Positions 27,011-36,247 of a stretch of 36,899 bases of DNA are shown in pieces. The DNA is from an uncultured Porphyromonadaceae bacterium. Its GTDB lineage: Bacteria; Bacteroidota; Bacteroidia; Bacteroidales; Muribaculaceae. The notes below the pieces were generated by a model. That model did not search any database and was not told the origin of the DNA. It saw only the letters and a program-made list of their open reading frames with translations. Every line of letters starts with the position of its first letter. Position 1 is the first letter of the stretch. The DNA lies in the NCBI GenBank assembly GCA_947177595.1, contig CAMWUZ010000002.1, positions 1 to 36,899 on the forward strand. The letters are read 5' to 3'. A program made the position numbers and the translations under genes.

Positions 27011-27858
27011 TCAAATAATGCATTATATCTCTTTGCTTTCGGTGATATGACCTTGCGAGGATTGAGCGAAAGCCATTCACCTGACAGTCCTATCACAAAC
27101 TGATGGGTAAAGTGATTTGATACAAGATGATTCACTTTTGAAGACAGTATGCGTCCCCTATACCCGGCTCTCAGCGAAGTCGCACCAAAATGGAAATCTG
27201 CAGAAACCAGATTATCAAGATTGAAATAGTTTCCCCACCAGGCACAATGCGCGAGTCCGCCATGATTCCCAAGATAAATCTCATAATACAGCTCTCCGTA
27301 ATCGGGCGAAAAGAATGCTCCGACAACAGGGAGTGACGGTTGCCACATAAGAGTGACAGGTAACCTGCGGAGGCGGAAATTATATGCTGCATAGGCAGAT
27401 GCCCCAACAGTAAAGGCAGCCTTAGCAGCCACTGGATTATTGCTGTTACGGTCAAGATACAGACAACCAAGATCAAGATTCACTGCCGGACCAATTCCAA
27501 GTTTCAATCCTTTAGCTACATTCCACCGGTGCAACATACCCCATGATGCCCTCACCCCAGCAGACCACATCACCGCATTTCCTGACTGATTCAGTACCCT
27601 ATCAATATCAAAACCGAAAGATAGGTTCATCACCCATGCCTCCGGATTGAATTTCATCGCCTGCCAGCGGTCGTAGTTGAGTGATGTACTCCATCCATTA
27701 TAATTTATAGGCGAAAGGTAGGTATCGGCAAGATGAGACGAACCGCTACCGACGGTATATGACGCAGTAACTGGTCGAAGAACCACCTCTTCGGTCTGCG
27801 CATTGACACAAATGACAGTGAACAGAATGCTAAAGAGAAGTAACAGCGACCTTTTCAT
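27007..27858 (-). CDS. DUF3316-like secreted or outer-membrane protein
   Basis: Signal peptide MKRSLLLLFSILFTVICVNAQ; alternating amphipathic pattern with many aromatics; position after parC; LADTYLSPINYNGWSTSLNYDRW resembles DUF3316. Confidence 0.72.
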   Translation of the reverse strand: MKRSLLLLFSILFTVICVNAQTEEVVLRPVTASYTVGSGSSHLADTYLSPINYNGWSTSLNYDRWQAMKFNPEAWVMNLSFGFDIDRVLNQSGNAVMWSAGVRASWGMLHRWNVAKGLKLGIGPAVNLDLGCLYLDRNSNNPVAAKAAFTVGASAYAAYNFRLRRLPVTLMWQPSLPVVGAFFSPDYGELYYEIYLGNHGGLAHCAWWGNYFNLDNLVSADFHFGATSLRAGYRGRILSSKVNHLVSNHFTHQFVIGLSGEWLSLNPRKVISPKAKRYNALFE

Positions 27859-30551
27859 CAGAAAATTCTTTGTTGTCCGGTGAGTTCATCACGCACTTCG
27901 TCATCGGAGCGCTCCTCTATGACCTCCACTTCATCTGTTTCAGCAGAATTTTCGGTCTCAAGATTTTCCACAGTCTCAACTTCCACAACAACTGGCTCTA
28001 TTTCCCTAATCTCAGCCACATTCCACGCCGTAAGTCTCTTACCTTTGGCTCTGAACGATTTGACTCCGACAAAATCCATAGCATCCACTATCATGGAACC
28101 ACGCACCTCGTCAGCGCCACCAAATGTGATTTCAAATCTCGCACCAGGCTCTCCGCTTATAAGAGTGACAGCCGATTTCGGATTCTCCCCGATGAACCGC
28201 TGTTTTTTCGGTGAACTTTCGAAATTAAAGCGCTTCAGGTAGTAAAATCCCTGAGATGCGTCATAAAGCACCACACTCCACACCTTTTCAGGTCGGAACA
28301 GTTCAATTAACGCGATATTGTCTTCATAGTGATTTGTGCTGTCAAACGAAGATGTATAATACTCTCCGTTTTTAAGAACCACAAGCACCTGATCGGTAGC
28401 GTTGAACTCACCGAGGTAATTACCTCTACCCTCATAATTAAGACGTAGAACATCGGGATCAAACCACACCTTGCGTCCACCCAATGTGCTCTGCCCCGCC
28501 TCTTTCAAGCGTATAGAATGCACCTCGTTTTTGGTAACAATATTACCCATAGCCGCCTTGCCCCTCGGCTTGAGATCGGCAAAATCAATATCAAGCTGCA
28601 GGGTCTTGAGCTTGGGCTTCGGCTTGAGAGTCACCCTAACAATCTCCGCCTCTCCATTGGGATTCGCTGAGAAATATTTGATCTTACTGTCCGGCTTGCC
28701 CTGTGTGAGATCATAAATCTTATCTCTCGTCACACCGGTGACATGAAATCTCTTCATATAGTGGATTCCGCCCTTACCGTCCTGATAAATCACATTGTAT
28801 GTGGTGCGCTCATCCTTATCCTTGAATACAGCAACGTGTTGAATCTTATCATCACCGACAAATACTTTGTCCTGGACACGTATCACCTTATACTTACCAT
28901 TGGTGAAGAATATTATCACATCATCAAGCTCAGAGCAGTTACCAATACACTCGATATCTTCTCCTTTAAGCCCTGTACCGACAAAACCCTCCTTTTTATT
29001 AACATAGAGTTTCTGGTTTGCCTCGGCAACCCTCGCTGCAGCGATAGTCTCGAAGTTGCGCAACTGAGTCATGCGCGGATACTCCGCGCCATACTTCTGC
29101 TTGAGTTTCTGAAACCATTTGATAGTATAGGCGGTGAGCTTGGCAAGTTTGGAATTTATGTCTGCAATTTTGTCATTTAGAGCAGCGATAGCCTCATCTG
29201 CCTGCTTGGAGTCAAAGCGCGGGATACGCCCCATCTTTATTTCAAGCAATTTGAGCAGGTCTTCTTCTGTTACCTCACGGATAAGACGATCGGCATACCC
29301 GTTGATTCTTTTGCCAAGGTGAGCGATTGCCTGTGCTTTGCTCAAACTCTCCTCATATTCCTTATCCTTATATATCCTCTCTTCAATGAAAATTCTCTCC
29401 AGAGTGAGGAAGTGTAATTTTTCTTTTGTTTCAGCAAGTTCAATTTCAAGTTCAGCTTTGAGAATATCGCGTGTGCGATCCACATTGCGGCGGAGCACAT
29501 CGCTCACTCCGAGAAAATGCGGCTTATCATCATATATCACGCAGCAGTTGGGAGATATGGATAATTCACAGTCAGTGAAAGCATATAGAGCGTCGATAGT
29601 CTTATCGCTCGAAACTCCCGGCTGGAGATACACCATCACGAGTGCGGTTGCGGAAGTGTTATCATCAACCTGACGGATTTTTATCTTGCCTTTTTCGTTT
29701 GCCTTGAGAATGCTTTCGATGAGTTTGCCGCTGGTAATACCGTAGGGTAATTCTGTCACCGCCAGAGTACGGTTGTCTATCTTGTCTATTTTTGCTCGCA
29801 CTCTCACTCTGCCGCCACGCGCGCCGTCATTGTATCGGCTCACATCAATCATGCCGCCGGTGGTAAAATCGGGATAGAGAGTAAATTCTTCTCCTTTTAG
29901 ATATGCAACAGCCGCGTCAATGATTTCATTGAAGTTGTGAGGAAGAATAAGACTTGACAAACCTGCGGCTATACCGCCTACACCTTGTGCTAAAAGAAGC
30001 GGGAATTTGGCAGGCAGTGTAACCGGCTCCTTGCTTCTGCCATCATAACTGGGCGTCCACTGAGTAACCTTTGCGTTAAACAGCACTTCGCTTGCAAATT
30101 CGCTGAGACGCGCCTCGATATATCGACCAGCCGCAGCGCTGGCGCCGGTGAGAACATTACCCCAGTTACCCTGAGTTTCCACAAGCAGCCCTTTCTGTCC
30201 GAGCTGCACCAAAGCGCCATAAATCGACTGGTCACCATGAGGATGATATGCCATTGTTGCGCCAACGATGTTCGCCACCTTGATAAAGCGCTCGTCATCG
30301 AGTTTCTTCATGGTGTGGAGCAGTCGGCGCTGCACCGGCTTCAGACCGTCGTCAGCATTGGGAATAGCACGATCGAGGATTGTATATGACGCATAATCAA
30401 GATACCAGCTCTGAAACATTCCTCGGAGCTGATGTCTGACATTATCGTCGGTAAGATCGACAAGCATTGAGCCAAAGCCACCCTCTTCGGCTTCGGCGCT
30501 ATCCTCAATTTCTTCTTCCGGTGTGTATTCTTCTATTTCGTCCTCACTCAT
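27858..30551 (-). CDS. parC: DNA topoisomerase IV subunit A (GyrA/ParC family)
   Basis: SWYLDYASYTILDRAIPNADDGLKPVQRRLLHTM, MAYHPHGDQSIYGALVQLGQ, catalytic-Tyr region AAAGRYIEARLSEFA, C-terminal beta-pinwheel-like region and acidic tail. Confidence 0.9.
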   Translation of the reverse strand: MSEDEIEEYTPEEEIEDSAEAEEGGFGSMLVDLTDDNVRHQLRGMFQSWYLDYASYTILDRAIPNADDGLKPVQRRLLHTMKKLDDERFIKVANIVGATMAYHPHGDQSIYGALVQLGQKGLLVETQGNWGNVLTGASAAAGRYIEARLSEFASEVLFNAKVTQWTPSYDGRSKEPVTLPAKFPLLLAQGVGGIAAGLSSLILPHNFNEIIDAAVAYLKGEEFTLYPDFTTGGMIDVSRYNDGARGGRVRVRAKIDKIDNRTLAVTELPYGITSGKLIESILKANEKGKIKIRQVDDNTSATALVMVYLQPGVSSDKTIDALYAFTDCELSISPNCCVIYDDKPHFLGVSDVLRRNVDRTRDILKAELEIELAETKEKLHFLTLERIFIEERIYKDKEYEESLSKAQAIAHLGKRINGYADRLIREVTEEDLLKLLEIKMGRIPRFDSKQADEAIAALNDKIADINSKLAKLTAYTIKWFQKLKQKYGAEYPRMTQLRNFETIAAARVAEANQKLYVNKKEGFVGTGLKGEDIECIGNCSELDDVIIFFTNGKYKVIRVQDKVFVGDDKIQHVAVFKDKDERTTYNVIYQDGKGGIHYMKRFHVTGVTRDKIYDLTQGKPDSKIKYFSANPNGEAEIVRVTLKPKPKLKTLQLDIDFADLKPRGKAAMGNIVTKNEVHSIRLKEAGQSTLGGRKVWFDPDVLRLNYEGRGNYLGEFNATDQVLVVLKNGEYYTSSFDSTNHYEDNIALIELFRPEKVWSVVLYDASQGFYYLKRFNFESSPKKQRFIGENPKSAVTLISGEPGARFEITFGGADEVRGSMIVDAMDFVGVKSFRAKGKRLTAWNVAEIREIEPVVVEVETVENLETENSAETDEVEVIEERSDDEVRDELTGQQRIF

Positions 30552-30574
30552 GGTTTTCTGTAATTATCTATGGG

Positions 30575-30582
30575 CAAAGGTA
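30575..30582 (-). promoter_or_regulatory. -7-like element TACCTTTG upstream of parC
   Basis: Minus strand TACCTTTG about 23 nt upstream of the ATG. No exact TTG at 20 nt spacing (TTC instead). Confidence 0.4.
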
Positions 30583-30603
30583 ATAAAAAAATTGCACCCC
30601 ACG

Positions 30604-30643
30604 AAAAAAAAGAATGTGCCGGGAAGCTAATCCTGACACATTC
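30604..30643 (-). terminator. Intrinsic terminator after yebC
   Basis: GAATGTG-c-CGGGA...TCCTG-a-CACATTC hairpin followed on the minus strand by TTTTTTTT. Confidence 0.85.
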
Positions 30644-30664
30644 AAAGTAGGTTATAGAACTGAA

Positions 30665-31384
30665 TCAGTCTGATTCTTTCATATTGTGGAACACATTCTG
30701 CACATCCTCGTCCTCCTCAAATTTTTCAAGGAGTTTATCAAGGGTAGCGCGCTGTTCCTCAGTCACCTCCTTGAGATCATTGGGTATTCTCTCAAACTCG
30801 GCGCTTATAATCTCAAAACCGTTTTCCTCGAGATACTTCTGAATGTTGGCAAACTCCTCAAAAGCTCCGTAGATATCGATCTCATCCTCATCGGCTACGA
30901 GTTCGTCAACACCATAGTCAATAAGCTCCAGTTCGAGTTCTTCAAGGTCAACGCCCTCTTTGGGTTTGATTTTGAACACACTCTTGTGGTCAAACATAAA
31001 TGTGAGACTCCCCTGGGTGCCGAGGCTACCGCCATAACGGTTGAAGTAAGAGCGGACATTAGCCACTGTGCGGGTATTATTATCAGTTGCAGCTTCTACA
31101 ACGATAGCTATACCGAAGGGACCATATCCTTCATACACGATTTCCTTGTAATCGCCGCTATCTTTTTCAGTAGCTTTCTTGATAGCGCGTTCAACAGTAT
31201 CCTTGGGCATATTGGCAGCCTTGGCATTCTGCATCAGCGCGCGGAGGCGAGGATTGGTATCGGGATCGGGACCACCGGCTTTTGCTGCAATGGTGATTTC
31301 CTTACCAATACGAGTAAAGGTACGGGACATATTGCCCCAACGTTTCAGTTTTCTTGCTTTGCGATATTCAAACGCTCTTCCCAT
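30665..31384 (-). CDS. yebC: YebC/PmpR family DNA-binding regulatory protein
   Basis: MGRAFEYRKARKLKRWGNMSRTFTRIGKEITIAAKAGGPDPDTNPRLRALMQNAKAANMPKDTVERAIKKA. Confidence 0.94.
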   Translation of the reverse strand: MGRAFEYRKARKLKRWGNMSRTFTRIGKEITIAAKAGGPDPDTNPRLRALMQNAKAANMPKDTVERAIKKATEKDSGDYKEIVYEGYGPFGIAIVVEAATDNNTRTVANVRSYFNRYGGSLGTQGSLTFMFDHKSVFKIKPKEGVDLEELELELIDYGVDELVADEDEIDIYGAFEEFANIQKYLEENGFEIISAEFERIPNDLKEVTEEQRATLDKLLEKFEEDEDVQNVFHNMKESD

Positions 31385-31421
31385 TTCGGTATATTATTAT
31401 AGTTTTAATTTCTTCGTTCTT

Positions 31422-33887
31422 TTATCTGAGAGATGCTCCGAGCTTTTTGGCGAGATTGACGGCAACTTTCTCCATAACAGATTCAATCTGCTTGTCGGTA
31501 AGAGTATTTTCGTTGTCCTGAAGAGTAATGGCGATAGCATAGCTTTTCTTACCCTCCGGCAGATTCTTACCTTCGTACACATCAAAGAGCTCAATGCCGC
31601 GAAGCAACTTGCGCTCGCTTTCACGCACGGTTGCCTCTATCTGCTCCATAGTCACGGTATTGTCGATAAGCAGTGCAAGGTCGCGGCGCACCGGCTGAGT
31701 GCGAGGCAACGGAGTGTAGAGCGGACTACGCTTTGCCACAAGATTTACAAGAGCCGCCCAATCAAGTTCAGCAAACACAACCTGCTGGCGCACGTCACAC
31801 TTGGCAAGCTGTTTCTTAGCCACAACTCCCATTACTCCAAGCACCTTACCACTGCGGGTAGCGATGGAGAGACATACGTCAAACAACTCGTCAGAGCCTT
31901 TGGACAGCTTGATTTCACGCTCCGAAATACCGAGGCGGGCAAAAATATTGGCGACAGTTGCCTTGAGATCGAAGAACGTTGCCTCTGCCTGAGTGCGCGC
32001 CCAGTTGCCGGGACGAAGAGCACCAGTGAGCCAGATGCCGAGGCGTGAGCCTTCGCTATAAGGTGCCAACGGCTTCTCTGCGGTACTTTCAGCCTGAGGA
32101 TTGCGAGCATAAACGTTGCCGAACTCATACATCAGCAAATCGCTCTGCTTGCGGTTGATATTATGCGCGAGAGACTCCAGACCACCAAACAGAAGAGTGC
32201 GGCGCATAACAGCGAGATCACTGCTCAAAGGATTGAGAAGCCGCACGCAAGTATCAAGCGGATATTCCGCCAGATCAACATAATAGCTCTCGGCTGTGAG
32301 AGAGTTGTTGAGAATCTCGTTAAAGCCGTTGGCAGTAAGCTGCTCACCTATTATATTACGGAGAGTATTGTCAACATCGGCGCGGCTCTTTGAAGAAAGG
32401 GCGGAACGCACCGCTGTGCCGGTCTCAACATTATTATATCCGTATATCCTGAGAATATCCTCCACAACATCACATGGACGACGCACATCCACCCTATATG
32501 TTGGCACAAGGAGTTTTGAAATCTTGTTGCCGGGCTGCGCTATCTCAATCTCAAGCGAGCGTGCGATCGCATCCATTGTGGCGTTGTCAATATCCTTGCC
32601 TATGAGACGGCGGGCATAATCGTAGTCAAACTCTACCTCATACGGTTTAATCTTTTCAGGATAGACATCCACAGGCTCGCCGCAGATTTCTCCACCTGCG
32701 AGTTCCTGCACCAAAAGAGCAGCGAGTTTGGCAGCCCAGAGAGTTGCATTGGGGTCGGTGCCTCGCTCATAGCGGAAAGATGAGTCGGTGGAAAGTGCGT
32801 GCCGGCGCGCTGTCTTGCGAACCCATGTGGGATTGAAATATGCACTCTCAATAAATATATCTGTTGTAGTATCTTTAACACCTGAATCAAGACCGCCGAA
32901 CACACCTGCGATACACATCGGCTCTTTGGCATTGCATATCATCAGGTCACGGCTGTCAAGTGTGCGCTCCACACCGTCAAGAGTAGTAAATTTTGTTCCT
33001 TCGGGACAAGTGCGGACAACTATCTTCTCACCCTCAACCTTGGCGAGATCAAAGCAATGTAGAGGCTGACCGAGACCATGGAGGATATAATTGGTGACAT
33101 CCACAATGTTATTAATAGGACGCTGACCGATAGCATTCAGCCTGTCGCGCAGCCACTTGGGGCTCTCCCCCACCTTGACACCGCGGATTGTGATGCCGCT
33201 GTAGCGGGGGCAGGCGACTGAATCAGTAACCTCTACACTCACCGCTCCGCCGGAGCGATCAATCTTGAATTCCTTTGGCTCAGGCTTCTTTACGGCAACA
33301 GCATTGGCATGACGGCATAGCCAAGCGCTCAGATCGCGCGCCACACCATAGTGGCTTGCCGCGTCAACCCTGTTCGGAGTAAGGTCAACCTCAAGCACAT
33401 AGTCGCTTGTGAGACCATAAAACTCAGCGGCGGGAATACCGGGCTTCACAGAGGGGTCGAGAACGATAATACCATCGTGGGAGGTGCCGACACCAATCTC
33501 GTCTTCCGCGCAAATCATGCCGAAAGACTCCACACCACGAATCTTTGATTTCTTTATCTGGAAATCCTTGTCACCGTCGTATAGAGTAGTCCCCACAGTT
33601 GCTACTATAACGCTCTGACCTGCGGCAACATTGGGTGCACCACATACTATCTGCGTGGGAACACCATCACCGAGATCTACCGTGGTAATGTGAAGATGAT
33701 CGCTGTCAGGATGCTCAACACAGGTAAGCACCTTACCGGTCACAAGCCCCTTGAGTCCGCCGCGTATTGATTCCACCTCCTCTACCGAGCCTGTTTCAAG
33801 CCCAATGGAAGTGAGAGCGCCGGCAAGCTCCTCCGGAGTGAGATCAAAGTCTATATACTGTTTGAGCCAATTATATGAAATATTCAT
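31422..33887 (-). CDS. pheT: Phenylalanine--tRNA ligase beta subunit
   Basis: MNISYNWLKQYIDFDLTPEELAGALTSIGLETGSVEEVE, EMAP/tRNA-binding domain, B5 domain and C-terminal FDX-ACB domain (PLPRTQPVRRDLALLIDNTVTMEQIEATVRES). Confidence 0.96.
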   Translation of the reverse strand: MNISYNWLKQYIDFDLTPEELAGALTSIGLETGSVEEVESIRGGLKGLVTGKVLTCVEHPDSDHLHITTVDLGDGVPTQIVCGAPNVAAGQSVIVATVGTTLYDGDKDFQIKKSKIRGVESFGMICAEDEIGVGTSHDGIIVLDPSVKPGIPAAEFYGLTSDYVLEVDLTPNRVDAASHYGVARDLSAWLCRHANAVAVKKPEPKEFKIDRSGGAVSVEVTDSVACPRYSGITIRGVKVGESPKWLRDRLNAIGQRPINNIVDVTNYILHGLGQPLHCFDLAKVEGEKIVVRTCPEGTKFTTLDGVERTLDSRDLMICNAKEPMCIAGVFGGLDSGVKDTTTDIFIESAYFNPTWVRKTARRHALSTDSSFRYERGTDPNATLWAAKLAALLVQELAGGEICGEPVDVYPEKIKPYEVEFDYDYARRLIGKDIDNATMDAIARSLEIEIAQPGNKISKLLVPTYRVDVRRPCDVVEDILRIYGYNNVETGTAVRSALSSKSRADVDNTLRNIIGEQLTANGFNEILNNSLTAESYYVDLAEYPLDTCVRLLNPLSSDLAVMRRTLLFGGLESLAHNINRKQSDLLMYEFGNVYARNPQAESTAEKPLAPYSEGSRLGIWLTGALRPGNWARTQAEATFFDLKATVANIFARLGISEREIKLSKGSDELFDVCLSIATRSGKVLGVMGVVAKKQLAKCDVRQQVVFAELDWAALVNLVAKRSPLYTPLPRTQPVRRDLALLIDNTVTMEQIEATVRESERKLLRGIELFDVYEGKNLPEGKKSYAIAITLQDNENTLTDKQIESVMEKVAVNLAKKLGASLR

Positions 33888-33915
33888 GCACTGATATTTT
33901 TCTCAATAATGACCG

Positions 33916-33946
33916 CAAAGGTACTAATTACACCTAATATATGCAA
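33916..33946 (-). promoter_or_regulatory. Bacteroidetes-type promoter for pheT-yebC
   Basis: Minus strand TTG-N20-TACCTTTG, about 28 nt upstream of the pheT ATG. Confidence 0.7.
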
Positions 33947-34063
33947 TAAATATTTTTTGCATTGCTTACCGCCAAGTTGTATGCATATTCTCGCAAAAAA
34001 AACGTAAATTTGCGGTTGCTTTAACCATACAACGATATTTATCAACGTTATCTACTTGCATAT

Positions 34064-35719
34064 ATGGATTTTACTTGGTTGACCAACATTATCGGACCCG
34101 GAAACACCAGCCTTGCAAGCACTCTGGCACTCTACTCTTTTGTGATAGCTATGGGAGTGTATCTCGGCAAGATGAAGATTGCCGGTGTGAGTCTCGGAGT
34201 GACTTTTGTGCTGTTTGTCGGTATTCTCATGGGTCATTTTGGCTATATTGTCGATGGCGAGGTGCTACATTTCATCCGTGAGTTCGGTCTTATTCTCTTT
34301 ATCTTTTCAATCGGTCTGCAGGTTGGACCCGGTTTTTTCAGCTCGTTTAAAAAGGGCGGCGTAAGGCTCAATGGGCTTGCGGTGCTCGCCATTGCGCTGA
34401 ATGTTATCATTGTACTCGCCATCTACTTTATTGACGGCAAGACTAACATAGCGGCGCTGGTTGGTGTGATGAGCGGTGCCGTGACCAATACCCCCGGATT
34501 GGCGGCTGCGCAGCAGGCTGCCGGCAATCCCGATGCTATCAACACCATGTCTATGGGCTATGCGGCTGCATATCCTCTCGGTGTGTGCGGCATTATCGCG
34601 GCGATGTTTCTGATCAATGGCATCTTCCGTGTCAAGACCGATCAGGAAATCAAAGATCTCGAGATGCTGAACGAGAGTTCTCAGCTCAAGCCGGATATTA
34701 TTTCGGTGGAAGTTACAAACCCGCTTATAAACGGCAAGACCCTCCGGCAGATTCACGATATTATCCAGTGTGACTTCGTTATATCCCGACTCATCGGCGA
34801 GGACGGCAAGGTCGTTATTCCGGTTTCATCAACCCAGGTGCATACCGGCGACAAGATTTATGTCGTTATCTCCACACAGGATGTGGAGCGGTTTGAAACC
34901 GTTGTAGGTCCGCAGGTGGATATGGATTGGGAGGCTGCGCAACGCGAGGTCGTATCCCGCCGCATCCTCATAACCAAGAGCGAATACAATGGCGTTGCCC
35001 TCGGCGCACTCCGCCTGCACACAGCCTACAAGGTGAACGCTACCCGAGTAAACCGTTCCGGCGTGGATCTTCTCGCATCTCCGGGGCTTCGTCTCCAGAT
35101 GGGTGACCGCATCACCGTTGTGGGTGACTTAAACGACATCTCACGCCTCGGCGAAAAGCTCGGTAACTCGATGAAACGCCTCAACGAACCTAATATGATT
35201 ACCATTTTTATCGGTATTCTCTTCGGTATTATCGTAGGCTCTATCAATGTGGGTTTCGGTATGAAACTCGGTCTTGCCGGCGGCCCGCTCGTTGTGGCTA
35301 TCCTCCTCAGCCGATTTGGCTATAAGTTCAAGCTCGTCACCTACACATCTTCGAGCGCATCGCTGCTCATGCGAGAACTTGGCATCTGCCTCTTCCTGGC
35401 TTCGGTAGGCATCTCATCCGGTGCAGGATTCGCCGAAACCGTATTCAACACCACCGGTATGTGGTGGGTAATCTGGGGTTTCATAATCACCTTCCTGCCC
35501 CTCGCTATCGTAGGCTGCATTGCGCGCGGTGTATATAAAATCAACTTCCTCACCATCATGGGTCTCTTCTCCGGAGGATATACCGACCCGCCGGCTCTCG
35601 CCTATGCTAACGGAAGTACCGGCAGCGATGCTCCGGCTGTTGCCTACTCCACTGTATATCCGCTCACCATGTTCCTGCGAGTGGTAGCGGCACAGGCTCT
35701 GGTGCTATGCCTTATGTAG
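34064..35719 (+). CDS. Putative transporter, AspT/YidE/YbjL antiporter family with two RCK_C (TrkA_C) domains
   Basis: Repeated TM blocks (GLILFIFSIGLQVGPGFFSSFKKGG ... GAVTNTPGLAAAQQAAG ... GICLFLASVGISSGAGF ... GGYTDPPALAYANG), central VTNPLINGKTLRQIHD...VHTGDKIYVV and a second RCK_C. Confidence 0.93.
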   Translation: MDFTWLTNIIGPGNTSLASTLALYSFVIAMGVYLGKMKIAGVSLGVTFVLFVGILMGHFGYIVDGEVLHFIREFGLILFIFSIGLQVGPGFFSSFKKGGVRLNGLAVLAIALNVIIVLAIYFIDGKTNIAALVGVMSGAVTNTPGLAAAQQAAGNPDAINTMSMGYAAAYPLGVCGIIAAMFLINGIFRVKTDQEIKDLEMLNESSQLKPDIISVEVTNPLINGKTLRQIHDIIQCDFVISRLIGEDGKVVIPVSSTQVHTGDKIYVVISTQDVERFETVVGPQVDMDWEAAQREVVSRRILITKSEYNGVALGALRLHTAYKVNATRVNRSGVDLLASPGLRLQMGDRITVVGDLNDISRLGEKLGNSMKRLNEPNMITIFIGILFGIIVGSINVGFGMKLGLAGGPLVVAILLSRFGYKFKLVTYTSSSASLLMRELGICLFLASVGISSGAGFAETVFNTTGMWWVIWGFIITFLPLAIVGCIARGVYKINFLTIMGLFSGGYTDPPALAYANGSTGSDAPAVAYSTVYPLTMFLRVVAAQALVLCLM

Positions 35720-35741
35720 AACTCACGTTTTAATATACGCG

Positions 35742-35774
35742 ACAAGGGGCTTGCCATACCGGTAAGCCCCTTGT
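35742..35774. terminator. Bidirectional terminator between the transporter and trxA
   Basis: ACAAGGGGCTT-gccataccggt-AAGCCCCTTGT perfect 11-bp stem between convergent genes. Confidence 0.8.
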
Positions 35775-35796
35775 TATCTTATCAACTGCCACCTGA

Positions 35797-36111
35797 TCAC
35801 TCGTCAGACTTTGTTGGAATATGCTCACGTAGTTTTGCCTCGAGCATATCTGCCTGATGAAGACCATATCCGCGCCACACTGCCTCGCCATCTTTGAAAA
35901 GAATGAGGGTAGGCACCGAGCGGATGCTGTATTCGGCAGAAAGTTCGGGATTCTGGTCAACGTCAACCTTAAGAATATTAACGCTGTCACCAAGTTTTTT
36001 CTTTACCTCCTCAAGAATAGGAGCCTGCATCTTACAAGGACCGCACCAGGTTGCGAAGAAATCTACGAGAGTAGGTTTCGTTTCCTTGATAATGTTGCTG
36101 AATTCACTCAT
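35797..36111 (-). CDS. trxA: Thioredoxin
   Basis: KPTLVDFFATWCGPCKMQAPILEEVKKKLGDSVNILKVDVDQNPELSAEYSIRSVPTLILFKDGE. Confidence 0.95.
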   Translation of the reverse strand: MSEFSNIIKETKPTLVDFFATWCGPCKMQAPILEEVKKKLGDSVNILKVDVDQNPELSAEYSIRSVPTLILFKDGEAVWRGYGLHQADMLEAKLREHIPTKSDE

Positions 36112-36247
36112 AATATTTAGTTTTTAGTTATTGATTCTTTTTCAATACTAACACCTGACACCACTCTAAAGTTTGTTTTTTATACCTAGATTATTATCCC
36201 TGTTAATTTTTTAGCTAATTTTGCAGAATAAACCATCCTACGGCTAT

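Noticed and set aside
30686-31402. 238-aa plus-strand ORF opposite yebC
   Set aside because: Mirror of yebC in the opposite frame; hydrophobic composition follows from the complement of an acidic protein.
31179-32048. 289-aa plus-strand ORF opposite yebC/pheT
   Set aside because: Antisense to two unambiguous genes; no recognisable domain and low-complexity composition typical of shadow ORFs.
34005-34012. TAAATTTG as promoter for the AspT-family transporter
   Set aside because: -7 match is good but the nearest TTG is at 25 nt spacing, outside the usual range; left as unconfirmed.
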